Positions 1 through 5,710 of a stretch of DNA of 10,239 nucleotides are shown here, in pieces. This DNA is from an uncultured Prevotella sp. (GTDB lineage Bacteria; Bacteroidota; Bacteroidia; Bacteroidales; Bacteroidaceae), in assembly GCA_900553155.1 (NCBI GenBank), contig USCM01000048.1:1-10239 (forward strand). Reading direction: 5' to 3'. Under the pieces are notes generated by a model. The model saw nothing but the letters and a program-made list of their open reading frames with translations, searched no databases and had not been told where the DNA came from. The position numbers and the translations under genes are program-made. How positions within the stretch are numbered: the first letter of the stretch is position 1; the number at the start of each line of letters is the position of its first letter.

Positions 1-94
1 GACGACCATACACAGCAACAAACTCTGCCCTACCACTATCGTAGTAGCGCTTCAACTCTGCTATTTCCCTTTTTCTTCCTATTATATCGCACAT
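1..94 (-). CDS. AAA-family ATP-binding protein, N-terminal fragment
   Basis: Partial gene whose first 31 codons lie at the window's left edge; the rest is outside. The translation starts MCDIIGRKREIAELKRYY and continues to ...EFVAVYGR. This matches the opening of the ATPase_2/DUF234-type AAA ATP-binding proteins common in Bacteroidota, where an IIGR-x-x-E-I-x-x-L stretch is followed by EFVAVYGRRRVGKT and the Walker A loop. The window ends just before the expected Walker A, so nucleotide binding cannot be confirmed. The ATG at 92-94 is the only Met in the visible frame. An AGGAG lies one base upstream, unusually close, so initiation may not depend on it. A Bacteroidetes-type promoter sits at 118-148. 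The cellular role of this family is poorly known. A pseudogene cannot be excluded from 31 codons. Confidence 0.72.
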   Translation of the reverse strand, partial: MCDIIGRKREIAELKRYYDSGRAEFVAVYGR

Positions 95-117
95 ACTCCT
101 ACCTATTTGTTTAGTTG

Positions 118-148
118 CAAATATACAAGCATTTTAGGAGATAGCGAA
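118..148 (-). promoter_or_regulatory. Bacteroidetes-type promoter of the AAA ATPase gene
   Basis: Read on the minus strand, 125-118 is TATATTTG, a full match to the Bacteroidetes -7 element TAnnTTTG. A TTCG at 148-145, 19 bases upstream, resembles the -33 TTTG with one mismatch. Transcription would start near 110-113, leaving a leader of about 18 bases before the ATG at 94. Assigned from consensus only. Confidence 0.55.
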
Positions 149-156
149 AGAAAATA

Positions 157-209
157 GTGCTTATTTCGCTACGAAACACATTTTTTAGCGTTCGTAGCGG
201 AATAAGCAC
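157..209. repeat. 19-bp inverted repeat, 15-nt spacer
   Basis: The arms 157-175 (GTGCTTATTTCGCTACGAA) and 191-209 are complementary at 18 of 19 positions. The odd pair would be U-G in plus-strand RNA and a C-A mismatch in minus-strand RNA. The spacer is 176-190 and contains six T. The element sits between the ompA terminator and the ATPase promoter. On the minus strand the second arm is followed by a T-rich tract (TATTTTCTTT), so it could act as a back-up terminator. It could equally be an operator or a small mobile-repeat remnant. The sequence alone does not decide. Confidence 0.75.
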
Positions 210-248
210 AAGAAATGTTATGTAAAAGCAGTCTTTGTTAGGTAAAAC

Positions 249-295
249 AAAAAGGATGACATCCTACACTTAGTGTGAAGGATGTCATCCTTTTT
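249..295. terminator. Strong bidirectional intrinsic terminator after the OmpA gene
   Basis: The arms 249-265 and 279-295 form a perfect 17-bp inverted repeat (core AAAGGATGACATCCT) around a 13-nt loop. The loop itself contains a short ACACT/AGTGT complement. The outer pairs are an A-run facing a T-run, so a U-tract follows the GC-containing stem on either strand. It lies 43 bases past the OmpA stop codon and most likely ends that minus-strand transcript. Confidence 0.9.
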
Positions 296-308
296 ATATT
301 GTTATGCT

Positions 309-327
309 GTCTGCCTTAGGGGCAGAC
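309..327 (-). other. Small hairpin directly after the OmpA stop codon
   Basis: GTCTGCC (309-315) and GGCAGAC (321-327) pair perfectly around a 5-nt loop, starting 12 bases past the OmpA stop. No T-run follows on the minus strand, so it is not a terminator by itself. In the mRNA it would stack before the main terminator and could protect the 3' end of this probably abundant transcript. That role is inference. Confidence 0.6.
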
Positions 328-338
328 CTACCGCATTA

Positions 339-1478
339 TTAGTCGGCGATCTTAACAGTAGCACGACGGTTGTAAGAAACCGGTGAGAGGTCCTTAACAC
401 CACCCTTGCCCTCTGTTGTGATCTGGTCGCGGCTAACGCCCATCTTAACGAGCTCGTTAGCAACGGTCTCAGCACGACGCTCAGAAAGCTTCTGGTTGTA
501 AGCTGCAGAACCTGTAGCGCTGTCAGCGTAACCTGTAACAACGAGGTTAGTGTTGTTCTCCTTAGCGAAGTCGGCAAGACCCTTAACATTTACGAGGTCC
601 TTGCGAGAAGCTACAGTATACTTGTTGATGTTGAAGAATACTGACATAGGAGCGTTGCTGTAGTTCTTAACAGCTGCAGTCTCATTTGACTTTTCAGCCA
701 GGAGCTTCTTCAGGCGAGCGTTCTCAGCGTTAGCATCGTTGAGCTGTGCGTTGAGAGCGTCGATCTGGCTCTGTGAGAGGGCCTTGATAGCTTCTACGTC
801 CGGAGTCTTCTCCCATGTAGCCTTGCCCAGGTTGAATGTCAAGCCAAGCTCAGCATAGAGGCGGTTGTCCTTGCCTTCCCAGATACGGCCTCTGCCACCC
901 TCTGAGATACCGTCGAAGTCCTCTTCAGCATAGTTCCAACCAAGCTCGAAGTTGATACCAACCTTCTTGCTTACGCGGAATGTGTTGAGTACACCGAATG
1001 AGAGGTTCATAGCATAGCAGTTGTCGCAGCAGTTGCGGTTGATACCACCACCGAGGAAAGGAACGAAGTTCCAAACACGGTCAGGGTTGTAACCATAGAG
1101 CATATTGCTGAGGTTGAAGAGAACGTTCTCGTTAAGAGTCCATATGTGACGTGTGTGCTTTACGTCATCGTATACCTGACGGCCCCACAAGCCCTGGAAC
1201 TTGGTACGAAGACCGAGACCCGGTGTGAACCACTTACCTACGGCTACAGAGAAACCAGGCATAGCGCGGAAACCCTTGAACGGGCTGTGTGAAAGGCCCT
1301 GTCCGTGCTCCTCGTTAGAATAATATGCATTCCAATCTGCACCTACCTGAATAAACCAATTGCTCCAGAATGAGTTAGTTGCAACGCTGTACTTCAGTAC
1401 AGGATCTGTGGTTGTCTCCTGGGCCTTAGCACCCATTGTCAAGCCACACATTGCCAAAACAATTAATAACTTTTTCAT
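339..1478 (-). CDS. OmpA-family outer-membrane porin
   Basis: An outer-membrane protein of 379 residues that ties the outer membrane to peptidoglycan. Residues 1-20 (MKKLLIVLAMCGLTMGAKAQ) are a signal peptide, probably cleaved after Ala-Lys-Ala. Residues about 28-220 look like an N-terminal beta-barrel, with alternating aromatic/glycine strands and the last strand at YAELGLTFNLG. Residues 227-265 form a coiled-coil linker rich in Ala, Leu, Asn and Lys. Residues 277-379 are the OmpA C-terminal peptidoglycan-binding domain. It has the expected aspartate (D319 in GYAD) and arginine (R335 in the LSxxRAxxV motif), and ends in the usual NRRATVKI strand. The ATG at 1476-1478 fits the signal peptide and has an AAAAAAGG tract upstream. 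The gene has its own promoter and terminator, suggesting strong independent expression. A CC-x-x-C cluster at 150-154 is odd for a barrel loop. Confidence 0.93.
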   Translation of the reverse strand: MKKLLIVLAMCGLTMGAKAQETTTDPVLKYSVATNSFWSNWFIQVGADWNAYYSNEEHGQGLSHSPFKGFRAMPGFSVAVGKWFTPGLGLRTKFQGLWGRQVYDDVKHTRHIWTLNENVLFNLSNMLYGYNPDRVWNFVPFLGGGINRNCCDNCYAMNLSFGVLNTFRVSKKVGINFELGWNYAEEDFDGISEGGRGRIWEGKDNRLYAELGLTFNLGKATWEKTPDVEAIKALSQSQIDALNAQLNDANAENARLKKLLAEKSNETAAVKNYSNAPMSVFFNINKYTVASRKDLVNVKGLADFAKENNTNLVVTGYADSATGSAAYNQKLSERRAETVANELVKMGVSRDQITTEGKGGVKDLSPVSYNRRATVKIAD

Positions 1479-1545
1479 AACCTTTTTTATTTAACAATCA
1501 ATATTTATCTTTTCGAAAAGGGCGTATTGTCCCCCTAAATCGCCA

Positions 1546-1576
1546 CAAAGGTACTAATAAAAACTAAATCGGCATA
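1546..1576 (-). promoter_or_regulatory. Promoter of the OmpA-family gene
   Basis: On the minus strand 1553-1546 reads TACCTTTG, an exact match to the Bacteroidetes -7 consensus TAnnTTTG. Nineteen bases upstream, 1576-1573 reads TATG, one mismatch from the -33 TTTG. The start of transcription would fall near 1538-1541, giving a leader of about 60 bases. That leader contains a 12-base perfect palindrome, CTTTTCGAAAAG, at 1509-1520. The remainder of the 197-base gap to mutL (1554-1675) is AT-rich. I see no convincing terminator for mutL in it, so some read-through into the OmpA gene is possible. Confidence 0.7.
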
Positions 1577-1675
1577 CGTTTTTGATAAAAATGTTGCCTA
1601 AATGTCTAAAAAACCTTATAATTAAAACAATTTATGTGGACTTTTCACCTAATTGTATACTAAATAGTTAGGGCT

Positions 1676-3598
1676 TCATCCGAGCAGCCTCTCCATCTCC
1701 GTCTGCCTCAACAGCGTAAGCACGCGCTTGCCGTCGGGGGTGTAGTTGAAGTTGGAGCAGGCGAAGAGGTCGTTGACGATGTTCTCCATCTCGGCGTTGG
1801 TAAGCACCTGGCCGTAGGTAACGGCAGCGCTGCGGGCAAGCTCGAGAGCTACGGCATGGCAGATGTCATCGGTTGCCGACGCCGGTTTGTCGGCTGCGGT
1901 TGCCACGAGGTCCTGCACAAGGGTTACGTAGTTGAGCCCATCGAGACCTGCCGGCACCGAGTTGATGGTGTACGTGCCATCTTGCTGCTGGGCTATCTCA
2001 AAGCCTATGGCCTCCAACTCGGGCAGTATGGCGCGCATCGTGGTGTCCTCGGTGGTGGAGAACTGTACCGTCTCGGGGAAGAGCAGCTTCTGGCTGTAAG
2101 CCTTGCGGTCGGCTGTCTGGGCAAGGTAGCGCTCGTAGAGGATGCGGGTGTGGGCGCGGTGCTGGTCGATAATCATAAGGCCCGACTTGACGGCGGTCAT
2201 AATATACTGGCCCTTATACTGATAGTGTACGGGCGACTTCTCTTCTATCGGACTCTCCTGTGCCTCTTCCTGCACGTCGTCCTCGGGTGCCTCGTCGGGC
2301 ACTTCGGGCTGTGCGAAACGGCGCGACTGCAATATGCCGTCTGCCGGAACGGCACTTGCCTTCGACTTCACTACCCCACCGCCTGCCGACGAGAAGAGCG
2401 ATGGCTGATGTGTCGAGCCGCCGCCCAATCCGTCGTACAGCTTCTCCCATTGCTGCGGCACGGCATCCTGTCGGCGCGGCGAAGGTTCGTTGAAGGGATT
2501 GTACGACGAGTTGTATTGCAGCTTGGGTGCCTTGACCTCGTCGTCGCCGTCGCCAAGGGCGGGTATCTCGGGCAGTCCCTCGGTGTCGAACTCGATGGCT
2601 GTTACGTCCTTGAACATGCCCACGGCATCCTTGACGGCTGCCGCGAGAATCTGCCAGATGGTAGGCTCGTTCTCAAACTTAATCTCGGTCTTGGTTGGGT
2701 GTATGTTGACGTCGATGTCCTCGGGCTTTACGGTGAAGTAGACAAAGTAGGGCACTTGGTCGCCTTCGGGTATCAGTCGCTCGTAGGCGGACATCACCGC
2801 CTTGTGGAAGTAGGGGTGCTTCATGTAGCGTCCGTTGACGAAGAAGAACTGGCGGGCGCCCTTCTTGCGTGCCGACTCGGGTTTGCCCACGAAGCCGTTG
2901 ATCTTGCACATCGTGGTGTCGATGTCGAGTGTCAGGAGGTGCTGGTTTATCTTCTTGCCGAAGACATCCACAATGCGCTGGCGCAAGGAACCTGCCTTGA
3001 GGTTGTACAGCTCGTTCTGGTTGTTGTACAGCGTAAAGGCTACGTTGGGATTGACAAGCACTATGCGCTCGAAGGCGGCGATAATGTTGTTTAGCTCGGT
3101 GGCGTTCGACTTGAGAAACTTGCGTCGAACGGGTACATTGTAAAACAAATTCTCTATGAGGAAGTTGCTGCCCACGGGGCATGAGCAAGGCTCTTGCGAC
3201 ACGAAGCGCGAGCCGGCGATGGACAGCTGGGTGCCAACGTCGTCGCCTTCGAGACGTGTCTTGAGCGTAACCTGTGCCACAGCGGCTATGGATGCGAGCG
3301 CCTCGCCACGGAAACCCATAGTGTGGAGGTTGAAGAGGTCGTCGGCCTTGCGTATCTTCGACGTTGCATGGCGCTCGAAGGAGAGGCGGGCGTCGGTCTC
3401 CGACATGCCCTTGCCGTTGTCGACTACCTGTATGGATGTGCGACCAGAGTCGGTGCACACCACATTGATGGAGGTGGCGCCGGCGTCAATGGAGTTTTCA
3501 ACCAACTCCTTTATAACGCTTGCCGGGCGCTGTATAACCTCGCCTGCGGCTATCTGGTTGGCCACAGAGTCGGGAAGAAGTTGTATTATATCACTCAT
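1676..3598 (-). CDS. mutL: DNA mismatch repair protein MutL
   Basis: MutL couples MutS mismatch recognition to downstream repair. The product is 640 residues, a normal length. The N-terminal GHKL ATPase is intact: KELVENSIDAG with general base E31 and N35, VVDNGKGM (59-65), RHATSK, GFRGEAL (95-101), LFYNVPVRRKFL (151-162) and the catalytic lysine K303 in NIHPTKTE. Residues about 340-455 are a Ser/Pro/acidic linker. The C-terminal dimerisation domain starts near 458. It carries QKLLFP (503-508), which fits the beta-clamp-binding motif of MutL proteins. The metal-binding endonuclease motif DQHA(x)2E(x)4E is degenerate here (DQHRAHTRILYE, 478-489), and the later ACR and CPHGRP motifs are not recognisable. 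The start matches the family N-terminus but has no clear ribosome-binding site. It lies 26 bases after the small membrane-protein gene, so the two are probably co-transcribed. Confidence 0.96.
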   Translation of the reverse strand: MSDIIQLLPDSVANQIAAGEVIQRPASVIKELVENSIDAGATSINVVCTDSGRTSIQVVDNGKGMSETDARLSFERHATSKIRKADDLFNLHTMGFRGEALASIAAVAQVTLKTRLEGDDVGTQLSIAGSRFVSQEPCSCPVGSNFLIENLFYNVPVRRKFLKSNATELNNIIAAFERIVLVNPNVAFTLYNNQNELYNLKAGSLRQRIVDVFGKKINQHLLTLDIDTTMCKINGFVGKPESARKKGARQFFFVNGRYMKHPYFHKAVMSAYERLIPEGDQVPYFVYFTVKPEDIDVNIHPTKTEIKFENEPTIWQILAAAVKDAVGMFKDVTAIEFDTEGLPEIPALGDGDDEVKAPKLQYNSSYNPFNEPSPRRQDAVPQQWEKLYDGLGGGSTHQPSLFSSAGGGVVKSKASAVPADGILQSRRFAQPEVPDEAPEDDVQEEAQESPIEEKSPVHYQYKGQYIMTAVKSGLMIIDQHRAHTRILYERYLAQTADRKAYSQKLLFPETVQFSTTEDTTMRAILPELEAIGFEIAQQQDGTYTINSVPAGLDGLNYVTLVQDLVATAADKPASATDDICHAVALELARSAAVTYGQVLTNAEMENIVNDLFACSNFNYTPDGKRVLTLLRQTEMERLLG

Positions 3599-3624
3599 AT
3601 TATAGAATTGGGGTTACTGGTTTA

Positions 3625-3867
3625 TTAATACATCAACATCATAAACAACACGCCAAGCAGCACCACCGCCAACGCTACGATGCAGCCGGGCAATGCCGAG
3701 GCTCGGCGTCTGCCACGCTGATAGCCTGCTGCCTCCTCTGCCGACTGGCGCGCAAGCTGCTCGGGACTTACTCCACGACGCAGACTGTCGAGGATGTCGC
3801 GACGCTCGTTGCTGAAGCGTGGGGTGTAATGGAAACCGCGGGGGCGGCGATTGAAGAAGTAAGACAT
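3625..3867 (-). CDS. Small basic protein with one C-terminal membrane helix
   Basis: A hypothetical protein of 80 residues; I do not recognise a named family. Residues 1-15 (MSYFFNRRPRGFHYT) are aromatic and basic. Residues about 18-57 are charged and probably helical (NERRDILDSLRRG, then a Glu/Ala/Arg-rich stretch). Residues 58-79 are one hydrophobic segment (ALPGCIVALAVVLLGVLFMM) that ends the protein, giving a tail-anchored layout with the basic part probably in the cytoplasm. It lies 26 bases before mutL and about 143 bases after the OstA-like gene, in the same direction. The real-gene call rests on this position, on the well-formed TM tail, and on its resemblance to small proteins I associate with this locus in Bacteroidales, which is from memory and unchecked. 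It could help in envelope assembly, but that is only a guess from context. Confidence 0.75.
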   Translation of the reverse strand: MSYFFNRRPRGFHYTPRFSNERRDILDSLRRGVSPEQLARQSAEEAAGYQRGRRRASALPGCIVALAVVLLGVLFMMLMY

Positions 3868-3871
3868 ATTT

Positions 3872-4031
3872 GAATTAAGAGTTACGAGTTAAGAGTTACG
3901 AATTATTTGAATTAAGAGTTACGAGTTTGGAGTTGCGAATTATTAATTCCTAATTGAACAATTCCTAATCGGCACAGCCGACAAATTCGTAATTCCTAAC
4001 TCCTAATTCCTCATTCAAAACTCCTAATCGG
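3872..4031. repeat. Heptad-repeat palindrome (GAATTAn / TAATTCC units)
   Basis: From 3872 to 3943 the plus strand is a run of 7-base units GARTTAn (e.g. GAATTAA, GAGTTAC, GAGTTAA), broken by one 2-base insertion at 3907-3908. From 3944 onward the units reverse to TAAYTCC types. An exact 7-base register runs from 3983 to 4031 (AAATTCG, TAATTCC, TAACTCC, TAATTCC, TCATTCA, AAACTCC, TAATCGG). The segments 3886-3904 and 3984-4002 are complementary at 17 of 19 positions, so the whole forms a large imperfect hairpin. A small TCGGC-ACA-GCCGA hairpin lies inside at 3969-3981. TAATCGG occurs twice (3966, 4025). Similar AT-rich units occur between genes in many Bacteroidetes genomes (recollection, not checked). 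The last codons of the OstA-like gene lie inside it. Confidence 0.85.
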
Positions 4032-5663
4032 CGCTTCGCGTCTTCTTACCGCCTTAAGCTCCGACCCTGCCTTCTTGCCACGCCAATTAAAGACGTCGTC
4101 CTTATCGGTTGGACGAACATAGTCGAACCAAGCAAATTCGGGCAGTCGATACTTGTCGGGCGGTATCTGGGTGATAGGGTACATGGTGCCAACCGACTTG
4201 GATGCCCATATCTTCTCGAGCTGACGGGTGGGCGACATGTACATACGCATGGTGTCGGTCTCGAGATAGTTGAGCTCGGTAAGCACCGAGTCCTTGTTGT
4301 CGGTATTGTAGAACACTGTCTTGACGCTGCCAATGGCATCGGCACGGCGCATCGCACCATCGTTGAAGTAGGCGTCCATACGGGTGGACGACACCTGGTT
4401 GTAGTGGTTCTTGTCGTCTACCTTCTCCACGGACAAAGCCTGACCAATAATCTCCGCCTTGCGCACGGTGGAGTCGTTCATATATATCTTCATCACCTCG
4501 CCAAGGAGCTGGCGATTGTAGTTCCACGCTATAGGGTCGCGGTACATCGTCATGCACGAGTCTTGCGAGTTGAACACAAGCGAGTCGCACACTGCCTGGA
4601 GGTCCTGTCGGTAGGCACGCACATGGTCGAAGGCGTGCACCTTGCGGTAGACAGAGTCGGTGCCGATGTTGTGGGTATATATCTTAAGCGAGTCGGCGTG
4701 CATCCACAACGTGTCCTTCTGCGAGTAGTCGAGCATCAAGGCACGGTTGGTGGCATAGCCATAACCGGTCTGCTCGTTGTAGAAGACGTGCTGGGCACGA
4801 AGCTCGTTCTTGTTCTCCTTGTCTATATACACTACGTTGCCAAATCCCTCGTTAAGCCCGGTCTTGCTGTTGTGGTACAGCGAGTCGCCCGTTATCGACT
4901 TGTCCTTGTCTACAATGGTAGAGCGGCCGAAGAGCTGCGACTGGTCGGTGTGCGAATTGAGGTAGGCATCCGATGTGTGGATTATGCTGCCCTTGGACGT
5001 TATGGTAGACGGGCCAACGACGTGCGCCACGGATGCGCGGGTGTCGTAGTGAAGGGTATCGGTTGTGATGTGGTTCTTGCCCGAGTACATCTCGACACCA
5101 TAGTAGAACGAAGCCTGGCGTGTGGCTGTGCTGTAAGCGCCCCAGTCGGACACAAGGCGGTCCTTGCCATCGACCAGCTTGCCGCCCTCGAAGAAGTAGG
5201 CAAGGTTGTATATACGGTCGTAGTCGAGCGAGTCGGTATACAATGTCTGCGTGCGATGCTTCAGCACCACGTTGTGGCGTGCGTGCATCATCTGGTCGGC
5301 TCCGTTGTAGTCGGCATAGTTGCACGTAAGCGACAGGGTGTCGCCCTGGCGGAAGTGTACGTGTCCGAAAGCCTCAACCGAGTTTGACTCCTGGTAGAAG
5401 TAGGCGCTGTCGCAGGTAAGCTGCGAGCCGGCATGCGTGAAATGTACCTTGCCACGCAGTATCTGCGCGTCGGGCACGGCACTGTAAACGTCGTAGCTAA
5501 GCTGGTCGGCATGCACAAGATACACACGCTCGTCGGTCTTCTTGCGCTTCTTTTGCTTATAGGGCGCGGCTACAGCCGAGAACAGACAAAATACAAAAAG
5601 GCATAGAACGGTCAGCGTAACCGTTCTATGCCAATTTAAATTTATAGGATTTTGTTTCTTCAT
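4011..5663 (-). CDS. OstA/LptA-like LPS-transport family protein
   Basis: A probable periplasmic or outer-membrane-associated protein of the OstA-like family (related to LptA and the LptD N-terminus), thought to help move lipopolysaccharide. A hydrophobic signal or anchor covers residues about 12-33 (VTLTVLCLFVFCLFSAVAA), followed by a basic KQKKRKK patch. The rest consists of repeated short beta-strands of the LptA beta-taco type, for example ILRGKVHFTHAGSQLTCDSAYFY then VEAFGHVHFRQGDTLSLTC. This pattern continues with YTDSLDYD and ITTDTLHYD to about residue 480. I chose the ATG at 5661-5663 (550 residues), which puts the signal near the N-terminus. An in-frame ATG at 5690 would add nine residues (559 total) and lies only 20 bases from the upstream stop. 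The last six codons (PIRSFE) and the stop come from the heptad repeat, so the native C-terminus may have been replaced. The gene follows the SurA-like gene closely, fitting an OM-assembly operon. Confidence 0.85.
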   Translation of the reverse strand: MKKQNPINLNWHRTVTLTVLCLFVFCLFSAVAAPYKQKKRKKTDERVYLVHADQLSYDVYSAVPDAQILRGKVHFTHAGSQLTCDSAYFYQESNSVEAFGHVHFRQGDTLSLTCNYADYNGADQMMHARHNVVLKHRTQTLYTDSLDYDRIYNLAYFFEGGKLVDGKDRLVSDWGAYSTATRQASFYYGVEMYSGKNHITTDTLHYDTRASVAHVVGPSTITSKGSIIHTSDAYLNSHTDQSQLFGRSTIVDKDKSITGDSLYHNSKTGLNEGFGNVVYIDKENKNELRAQHVFYNEQTGYGYATNRALMLDYSQKDTLWMHADSLKIYTHNIGTDSVYRKVHAFDHVRAYRQDLQAVCDSLVFNSQDSCMTMYRDPIAWNYNRQLLGEVMKIYMNDSTVRKAEIIGQALSVEKVDDKNHYNQVSSTRMDAYFNDGAMRRADAIGSVKTVFYNTDNKDSVLTELNYLETDTMRMYMSPTRQLEKIWASKSVGTMYPITQIPPDKYRLPEFAWFDYVRPTDKDDVFNWRGKKAGSELKAVRRREAPIRSFE

Positions 5664-5710
5664 TTCTATAATATTACTCACCTTCCACATTAGTGTGGGG
5701 AGGCAGGGCT

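Noticed and set aside
157..209. Insertion-sequence ends or MITE
   Set aside because: The arms are only 15 bases apart, with no flanking target duplication and no transposase. A hairpin or operator explains it better.
1856..3094. 412-codon open frame on the plus strand opposite mutL
   Set aside because: It is antisense to a well-supported mutL. Its translation is rich in Val, Leu, Gly and Cys with no domain, which is what codon bias on the opposite strand produces. No promoter or start signal supports it.
3872..4031. CRISPR array
   Set aside because: The units are 7 bases long, contiguous and without spacers, and they reverse polarity. This does not fit CRISPR repeats of 24-40 bases.
4011..4040. 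Frameshift or truncation of the OstA-like gene
   Set aside because: The frame is continuous and the length (550-559) seems normal. Only the extreme C-terminus is altered by the repeat, so I do not call it a pseudogene.
4404..5387. 327-codon plus-strand frame opposite the OstA-like gene
   Set aside because: Shadow of the repetitive beta-strand coding pattern. The translation is low-complexity Val/His/Arg-rich and matches nothing I recognise.
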